Assembly (NCBI GenBank): GCA_028554755.1
Contig: JAPTOF010000009.1
Span: forward strand, 1-64,000
Direction: 5' to 3'
DNA length: 64,000 nucleotides
DNA from: Cordia subcordata
Lineage: Eukaryota; Streptophyta; Magnoliopsida; Boraginales; Cordiaceae
The position numbers were made by a program, and so were the translations under genes. Below the pieces are notes generated by a model, which was not told where the DNA came from, ran no database searches, and saw only the letters and a program-made list of their open reading frames with translations. Positions 57,696-64,000 of the stretch are shown here, in pieces (position 1 is the first letter of the stretch; each line of letters begins with the position of its first letter).

Positions 57696-59732
57696 CTTCT
57701 TCTCTTCATTTGACTCGAGCTTATTTTCTTTGTTCAAAGTTTCCTCTTCATGCTCCTCCACCCGGTCAAGGACTTCAAAGTAGTTTGGACTCTTAATTTT
57801 TGAGTCAAGTGCTGCCTTAGGAAAGATTGGCCGAGTGGTCTCCTCTTTTTCCTCGTTGAAAGCGGCTTTATCATTGCTCGTATCATTGGAATTCCTCAAA
57901 GGGGCTTGCTTCTTACCCACAACTTGCCATTCATGACGGGTTTTTGGTTGCTGCCTAGGGAGAAGTTTTTGAGTTTGAGGATTTGGTTGTGCTTTAGGCT
58001 TTAAAGGGCAATTACCTTCAACATGCCCAACCATTTTGCACATAGTGCATTTGCTTAGCTTTCGAGCATATTTAACCTCTACTTTAGCTTTTGTGCCATT
58101 TCTTAGCTTTGGAAAGATAACATTGGGGAGGTTTCCTTCCAATTCAACTTCAGTACAAACTCTTGCAAATTCTAAGTTCATTCTTGATTCAGTAAGAGCA
58201 TCCATTTGGATTGGATTTCCAATGAAGGAAGCAATGTAGCTAAGTCCTCTTTTTGAATAGAGGCTCATTGGAACATCCTAAAGCTTAACCTATATAGGGA
58301 CTTTTTTGCATGACAAGTTCATGAATTCAAGGTTTGGTTCCCATTTTCTCAACAAAAGTGGTCTATGGTTGACATGCCAAAGTTGTTGAAGGACTTGTTG
58401 GCAAAATTCTTCCTTTTCAAATTTAAAGATAAAGAGTCCCTTCCCTTTAGTATGAATGTCAACTTTGCCAAATTTCTTCCAAGAATTCCCCCACTAAGCA
58501 ATGAGACCAAAAATTATCACCATCCACATACAAGTCTTCCGGGGGGTCAACAACTTCTCTAATTCCATCAACAATCTTGCATTCATGAACTTCATCAAAT
58601 TTTAAACTAGTAGCCATATGTTTGGCAAAAACTCCACCCCAATCGGGAGAGAGATTAGTTGAGGAGGGCTCGTACCTTAGTCTAGGTGGTTGTTTCCAAG
58701 CATTTTGCTGGTTGGTAGTAGATGCAAGATGAGAAGAGTCCATCCCTTGAGCATTATGATGAGAACCATTGGCCTTGCTAGCAAGATGCTTAACCAAGTT
58801 GGATTCAAGATGAGACATAATACCTTGATAATGGCTTCCATTGTCAAGTGTATGCACTACCCGAAGCTCTTCAGCGTTTTGAGGAGAAGAACGCTGATTT
58901 GCTTCATTTGTTTTCATGGAAATATTTGCATTGGTGGCAGCCACATCATCAAGGGTGAGAGGCTGATTTGGCATAATGCTTCTAACTTTTGTACACTTAG
59001 GCAAAAGAGTCATTGAGAGTAGGAAAGTCTCCAAGGCATTCACGTTATTCAGTACCCAAAGTACAATCAGCTAGCTTAGGTACTATGCTACAATGTGTTG
59101 TTGAATTTTGCTTCATTGGGGCTAAAAAGTTGTTGCAAAAATCAAAAGTGGTATCCCCACATTCAGGTGCAAAGGCTTTCCCTGGTCCAAACTCATTTTG
59201 TTGTCCAGTCGGTAAAAACTCCAAGTTCCCTCCAATTTCTTTTTCAGTTAAAGCTCCATTGAAGTGTGAAGAGGCTTTAATGCTTGGTAAGCCTTGTTAA
59301 GAAGGGCTGCTATTTCCAAATTTAGAAGAACCTTGCATGGGTCATTGGAAGATATGCTTGCAAGTTCCAAAGCCAGTCTTTTACGCAAGAACCAGCCTCC
59401 TTTTTTGAGAAAGGGGAAGGAGGTGAGAATGAGCAAGACTTGCGAGTAAGACTACTAACTAGCTCAGCCTTGGCTTTGTTTTGTGCATCCTTGTGCTCCT
59501 CGAAGGTGGAACCCACTTCAAGTGCTTCAAAAACTTCTTTAAAAACCATACTTGAGGTTGATTGGCCATCTCCACTAGCATGAGATGAAGAGGCCGAATC
59601 AAACTTTATATGCAAAGAAGAGCTCGATTTAGTGTTTGAGCAGCTATCCAAAGGTTGTTTTTTGGCATTAAGATGAACGCTAGATCGCACCGGAGATGAA
59701 ACATTCTTTTTCTTTCCCGTGAAATCCTAGTG
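57696..59732 (-). pseudogene. R13 ORF1 (DUF4283 + CCHC)
   Basis: About 679 codons in several frames. The start region reads DFTGKKKNVSSPVRSSVHLNAKKQPLD with the ATG lost (TAG at the expected place). Helical module with TSSMVFKEVFEALEVG and EEHKDAQNKAKAELVSSL (about 59440-59570). Spacer LPTGQQNEFGPG (about 59190). RYEPSSTNLSPDWGGVFAKH and VDGIREVVDPPEDLYVDGD lead into DUF4283 (about 58200-58600, broken near 58459). The knuckle C-T-M-C-K-M-V-G-H-V-E-G-N-C lies at about 58011-58050 and EWQVVGKKQA at about 57905-57935. The end KSPNYFEVLDRVEE matches the region before the ORF1 stop of R6. Frameshifts near 59310, 59045 and 58270. Confidence 0.8.
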
Positions 59733-59895
59733 AAGAGGCTAAGGGACGGTATGAATGAAGTGTTTAGGTAAAGTGTTTGAGGTTTAAAGATGGATGAAGG
59801 AGATTTTGGGGTGGGGAGTAGTGGTTGTATGGTGGCTTATTTTAAAAGTTTTAAAGAGAAGAGAGAGAGGAGTTTCATGGTAGAGAGATGATTCG
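57696..59895 (-). mobile_element. R13: LINE 5' part with leader and ORF1 (GKKK-SSP type)
   Basis: Minus-strand leader (about 59733-59895, with CATCTCTCTACCATGAAACTCC) and nearly the whole ORF1. The element is cut at 57696 by the A-tail of R12, so ORF2 is not present. Confidence 0.78.
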
Positions 59896-59951
59896 GCAAG
59901 ATATCCAAGTTGCCAACCCTTTTCATGCTCTTAATAGAACGGAAAAAAAAT

Positions 59952-60086
59952 AAGGAAGGGGAAATTCATGCTCAAACAACTCAAGAAAAGGAAACCATAA
60001 ATGGATTGAATTGCATAGCCCAAGTGAATGAAGATAGGCCAAATCTATTTTTGGGGGGGATGCCATCTCTTTCATCTTCCCAATGA
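59952..60086 (+). pseudogene. R14 ORF1 C-terminal end
   Basis: Open frame reading EGEIHAQTTQEKETINGL, then QVNEDRPNLFLGGMPSLSSS and a final Gln before TGA (60084-60086). Only the acidic tail after the CCHC knuckle is present. It matters because it fixes the reading frame at the ORF2 start. Confidence 0.65.
60083..60086 (+). promoter_or_regulatory. ATGA overlap of ORF1 stop and ORF2 start in R14
   Basis: ORF1 ends TCT-TCC-CAA-TGA (60084-60086) and ORF2 starts ATG at 60083, giving the same ATGA overlap as R6 at 43571-43574, although the surrounding nucleotides differ. Confidence 0.7.
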
Positions 60087-61730
60087 ATTTTTGCTCATGG
60101 AATATTCGGGGATTCAATTCCCCAAAGAAAAAAAAAAGAAGTGAAGTGCTTGATCAACAAACATCTTTTGGATTGTTTTCGTGTTTTGGTGGCCAACGCG
60201 ACTTGTGATCAGTCCATTGCTACTTCCTTTGAAGCCTTGAGTTTTGCTAACTATATGGATGAAAATTTGGCCAAGAGAATTTGGCTCTTTTGGGGACACT
60301 ATATCAAAACCAATATTCTTGATTCTACGAATGAAGGTATACTTTGCCACTTTGAACTTCTTTCTATTTGTTCCTTCTTTGTGGCTTTTGTCTATTGTAG
60401 GAATGACCCCAATAGGAGAAGACAACTTTGGAATGGAATCTCAAAGTGGAGCAAGTGGTGTGATGACGGGCCATTATGCATTCGTGGAGATTTTAATGAA
60501 GTCTTGCATTATAGAGATAGATCTTCTTCGTACTCTCTCCCACGAGTGCTTGGGAATTCAACCAATGCATTAATCAAGCCAAGTTAAATCAAGTTAAAGC
60601 TATTGGCCCTCACTTTACTTGGACCAACAAAAGCACTAGGGGCAACATCATTGCAAGCAAGCTTGTTAGAGCGCTTCTCAATTCAAATTGGATGGAGCAT
60701 TTGGATAACCGTTTTCTCTTATTGGAAAACCCAAGGATCTCAAATCATTGTCCACTTATCATGATCTCTAACAGGAATAAGAACTCTTCACCAAGCCTTT
60801 CAAGTTCTATAATGCATGGTCCTTTCATGATCGCTTTCTTCATATGGTGAAGAAACATTGGAGTGCACGAATTTATTTTTGGCACTTCAATGTTCATATT
60901 ATTCCAAAAGCAAAAAGTCCTCAAGAAAGCACTCAAAGAGTTTGACAAGTTACATTTTTCTTGCATTCCCAACAAGATTGAATGTCTCAAGGAGACACTT
61001 ATGGAAGTTCAATTTGACATTCTCAATGGTAACACCATTGAGGAGAACATCAACAAAGAGAAGGACATTATGCTTTGGATTGAAGATTTGGAAGACAATT
61101 ACAAGAAAATGCTCCATCAAAAATTAAGGCTTAATTGGATCAACTATGGTGATGCCAACACAAAGTTCTTTAATGACACCATCAAGGGAAGAAGAAATAA
61201 GAATACTATTCATGCTATTCAAGACACAAATAGGAATCTTATCACTTCTAAGGAGGGGATCAAGGCTGAATTTCTCTCTTACTTCCAAGGCCTTCTTGGC
61301 ACCTCAACCTCCTCTAATGCTAGTGTGGGCATTATCAAGGGCATCATTGGCAAGACTATTGGTGAAACTTGTGTAACTAATCTTGTTGCACTTATCACAA
61401 TAGAGGAGATCAAGAGCACCCTTTTCTCACTTAATCCAAATAGAAGCTCGGGGCCAGATGGATACACATCTCATTTCTACAACATGGCTTAGGACATTGG
61501 GGGCTGTGATGTTCTTATGGAAATTGACTCTTTCTTTACATCAAAGGAACTCCTCAAAGAGGTTAGTGCTACTTATATTGCTCTTATTCCTAAAGTACAA
61601 AACCCCTCCTTTGTTAAGGACTTTAGACCCATTTCTTGTTGCAACACCATATACAAATACATTTCCAAGATCCTTGCCAATAGAATCAAAGATTGCTTGC
61701 CTAGCATTATACCTTGGAACCAATCGGATA
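60083..61730 (+). pseudogene. R14 ORF2 N-terminal part (endonuclease and RT fingers)
   Basis: ATG at 60083 gives MNFCSWNIRGFNSPKKKK, followed by a frameshift in the A-run at about 60124-60133. The catalytic Glu block (LETK in R6) reads LVAN, so the endonuclease Glu is lost. GDFNE is intact (about 60486-60500). SDHC reads SNHC (Asp to Asn). After a stop near 60587 and frameshifts around 60780-60860, the RT linker and fingers are open (60863-61492): HFSCIPNKIECLKETLMEVQ, INYGDANTKFFNDTIKGR, NPNRSSGPDGYTSHFY. A TAG at 61490-61492 is followed in another frame by VKDFRPISCCNTIYK and the break at 61730. Confidence 0.82.
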
Positions 61731-63083
61731 TTTTTTTTTTTTCGAAGCAAGTAAGTATTTATATTACTGTAATAAAATGTACAAAGGGTGCCATGTACAT
61801 GAAACAAAAGAAGTCAAAACTCAAAGTGTGGAAAATCTTATACAATAATGTCATCTATCTTCCACATCTTTCCAAGGACAATATTTGTGCAGGTGGATGG
61901 GAAATTTTTACAACAAGAGACTTTGATTCATACGTCATTATAAATGGTAAGAAAAATGCTTTCTTCCATATGTGCTTACTAGTTGTAGATACATTTGTCG
62001 TGCTCCAGCCATATGTGATAGATAGAAGCTCCAAACAAATGTTTAACGATGGTTGCCTTCAGGTTTTTCTTAAGAACAAAGGGGGTGATGTACTCCAAAA
62101 TGTCTTCCCAAACAATCAAACTTTCAGGTGCCATAGTGATTTTCATTCCATTCCTCCAAATCCTTCTTGTGAAGCTATATTCAAAGAAGAGATGATCGCG
62201 CGTTTCACTTCCCATGTGACAAAAGGTGCAAAGAGGATTGAGAGGGATTCCCCAAGAAAGAATTTTGTATTTTGTGCTAAGCCTATCCTTCATTGCAAGC
62301 CAAATAAGAAAGCCATGTCTTGGGTTATGCCATTTATGCCAAACAAGGTTTTTCCAAGGGAAGGGGTCTCCTTCTTTCCTTATGTGTTCCCAAGTGCATT
62401 TGAAAGAGAATTCACCATTTGTTGAAAGAGACCAAACAAAAATATCTGCAATATTTTCCACAACATTAAAATTTGGAATACTCACTTGTTGTTGTAGATG
62501 ATTCGGCCATTGCCAAGTAGCATTATTGAACATAGTGGCAACTTTGCATTGTGTGCGGGAGTTGGAATGATTGAGCTCCAATAAGTTTCAAGAATGCCCC
62601 TGGGGTGCCATTTGTCATGCCAAAAAGAAGTATGTCTCCCGTTGCCAACAATGTGGTGGATGTGTTGTCTAGCAAGATTACGAATAGAAAGGAGCATTTT
62701 CATAATCCAACTAGCATCCTTTGGACAAGAGATTGCCCAAATAGTTTATGTTGTGATATAGTTTATGTGAAACCATCTACTCCAAAGAAAAGCATGAAGA
62801 GAGTACATCCTCCAAAAGGTTTTCAATAAGAAAGTGGTGTTGATCTCATTTAGCTTTCTAATTCCCAGTCCTTCCTCTTGAAAGGAAGACAAACTTCTTT
62901 CTAAGCAACTTTTGGCCTCGTATCCCTCCAAAGAAAAGCTTTAAATTTGACTTCCATGGCATCCAAGATTCCTTTTGGAAGAAGAATAACATTTGCCAAA
63001 AAGCACAAATCTGACTGAGAGTGGATTTAATAAGGAAAAGCCTACCCACAAAGGAGAGCCATTTATTTACCCATCCATCAAGC
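61731..63083 (-). pseudogene. R15: 5'-truncated LINE (RT thumb to 3' end)
   Basis: Minus strand, T12 tail at 61731-61742. From the 5' side it reads KLDGWVNKWLSFVGRLFLIKSTLSQICAFW (about 63000-63083), GLGIRKLNEINTTFLLKTFWRMY, GNGRHTSFWHDKWHPRG (about 62590-62660), then an open zf-RVT stretch (61979-62581). In the zinc segment C-T-F-C...S-E-T-R-D-H-L-F-F-E-Y two ligands are changed (Cys to Ser and the last Cys to Tyr). Frameshifts and stops lie near 62480, 62700 and 62930. 3' UTR with CATGTACATGGC. It starts directly behind the A-tail of R16. Confidence 0.82.
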
Positions 63084-64000
63084 TTTTTTTTTTTTGCGTG
63101 GAAATTAGTGAGATTTATATTAGTAAAATGGATGTACAAAAATGAGAATCAAAAGAGAAATGGGGCAACCTATACAAGAATATCTTCAATCCCCCAAAGT
63201 TTATAAATAGTTTTGTTGATACAAGAACAAGTGAAATGCCTCCCAATCAAACATTTAAGTCTAACATGATTGAAAATGGATGAGAAAATTTGCTCCTCCA
63301 TTTTGGCTCCTTTGTTGAATTCTGGATTGTTCCTCTTCAACCAAACATGATAAAATGTTGCACCTAAGAGATGTTTGATGATGGTTGCTTTGAGATTACT
63401 CTCAAGGGCATATAGAGTAATGAAAGCAATAATGTCCTCCCATGCAATAGGTGCATCCTTCAAACAAATCAACTTAAGCCCACTTTGCCGAATTCTCTTT
63501 GTGAAACTACAATGGAAGAAGAGGTGATCCCTTGTCTCACAAGCCAAATTACAAAAGGTGCAATTTGTATTGATTTCAATTCCCCAAGAGAGGATTCTGA
63601 ATTTTGTGGTAAGTCGATCATGCATTGCAAGCCAAGTGATGAAAGCATGTCTTGAGGTATGATTTTTATGCCGAATGATGTTGTGCCATTCCACTTTATC
63701 CTTTCTCTTTCGGATATGATCCCATGTGTGCTTAAAAGAGAAACAACCATTTGTGGACAAATCCCAAGTGAAAGAGTCTGGGATGGGCTCTCTAATGCAA
63801 AAATTTGGTGTGCCAATGTGCAAAAGTTGGATAGGCCAATTCCAAGTTCCATGAGAAAAAAGATTACAAACCTTTGCATAGAGTGGTGGATGGGTGAAAG
63901 CACTTCTCCAATGCTCAGAGAGAGTTCCTTCTTTGTGCCAATTGTCAAGCCAAAAATGAGTGCTTCTTCCATCTCCAATGGAGTGAGAAATGTAATCCGT
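63084..64000 (-). mobile_element. R16: LINE 3' end, continuing beyond the right edge
   Basis: Minus strand with T12 tail (63084-63095), a 3' UTR (63096-63169) containing TTTTTGTACATCC, and an open ORF2 C-terminus reaching the window edge. It is the least damaged LINE in the window over its visible length. R11 is its closest relative here. Confidence 0.88.
63170..64000 (-). CDS. R16 ORF2 C-terminal part (zf-RVT), partial, open
   Basis: An uninterrupted frame of 276 codons from the window edge to TAG at 63170-63172, with no lesion seen. It reads ITDYISHSIGDGRSTHFW, DNWHKEGTLSEHWRSAF, GTWNWPIQLLHIG, FTWDLSTNGCFSFKHTWDHI, SRHAFITWLAMHDRLTTKF, then the intact zinc segment C-T-F-C...C-E-T-R-D-H-L-F-F-H-C (about 63500-63560), and ends LWGIEDILV. 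The zf-RVT domain follows RT in plant L1-type ORF2 proteins and is thought to help bind nucleic acid. RT and endonuclease, if present, lie beyond 64000. Whether the whole element is intact cannot be seen. Confidence 0.75.
   Translation of the reverse strand, partial: TDYISHSIGDGRSTHFWLDNWHKEGTLSEHWRSAFTHPPLYAKVCNLFSHGTWNWPIQLLHIGTPNFCIREPIPDSFTWDLSTNGCFSFKHTWDHIRKRKDKVEWHNIIRHKNHTSRHAFITWLAMHDRLTTKFRILSWGIEINTNCTFCNLACETRDHLFFHCSFTKRIRQSGLKLICLKDAPIAWEDIIAFITLYALESNLKATIIKHLLGATFYHVWLKRNNPEFNKGAKMEEQIFSSIFNHVRLKCLIGRHFTCSCINKTIYKLWGIEDILV

Larger units (their letters stand above)
59896..61730 (+). mobile_element. R14: LINE fragment with ORF1 tail, endonuclease and partial RT
   Basis: Plus-strand piece without 5' or 3' terminus. 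It begins in the ORF1 tail, crosses the ORF1/ORF2 boundary (60083-60086), and runs through endonuclease and RT fingers to NQSD at 61730, where the reverse-oriented R15 tail starts. The left limit is approximate. Confidence 0.8.

Overview
This is nuclear DNA of a plant, almost certainly a flowering plant, and nearly every base belongs to L1-type LINE retrotransposons. The evidence is an ORF1 with a DUF4283-like RNA-binding domain and a CCHC knuckle, an ORF2 with APE-type endonuclease, reverse transcriptase (motifs such as GIRQGDP and F-A/V-D-D) and a C-terminal zf-RVT zinc-binding domain, A-tailed 3' ends and one clear target-site duplication. This domain set is typical of plant LINEs. The species cannot be named from the sequence. 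I see no host gene, tRNA, rRNA, CRISPR array or bacterial-style gene.

Positions 1-36175 are one head-to-tail tandem array of a unit of about 2.05 kb: 17 complete units (2045-2059 bp) and two partial ones, running off the left edge. Read on the minus strand, each unit is the same 5'-truncated, internally deleted LINE copy: RT fingers up to the first catalytic aspartate block, a jump over about 0.75 kb containing the FADD core, then the zf-RVT domain, the 3' UTR and an A8 tail that abuts the next unit. One dead LINE insertion has therefore become a satellite-like macro-repeat. Its units differ mostly by small indels at a few recurring positions. The units at the right edge are the most open.

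Positions 36176-64000 are a mosaic of LINE pieces in both orientations, labelled R1-R16. R1 (+) has an ORF1 head and a 3' tail but no middle, plus an unclassified insert of about 0.55 kb. R2-R5 are fragments. R6 (41350-47530, +) is the only copy with all parts: 5' leader, ORF1, endonuclease, RT, zf-RVT and A-tail. It is broken by stops and frameshifts and contains a chimeric duplication. R7 is a 3' fragment. R8 (-) is an ORF1 fragment split by R9 (-), which has a 5' leader, ORF1, 3' UTR and A-tail but no ORF2, and is flanked by a 17-bp target-site duplication. R10 (+) is a second ORF1-only 3' end. R11 and R12 are 5'-truncated RT copies stacked tail to head behind it. R13 (-) is an ORF1. R14 (+) is an ORF1 tail, endonuclease and partial RT. 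R15 and R16 (-) are further truncated copies, and R16 is still open to the right edge.

Two ORF1 types occur: an MPKKKNH type (R1, R9) and a GKKK-SSP type (R2, R6, R13). In both copies where the ORF1/ORF2 boundary survives, the ORF1 stop and ORF2 start overlap as ATGA. The ORF1-only elements share a 3' hairpin and the same CTTA...CGC-A(n) end as the autonomous copies. This suggests a half-LINE family mobilised in trans, which with the LINE-derived satellite is the most interesting content of the window.
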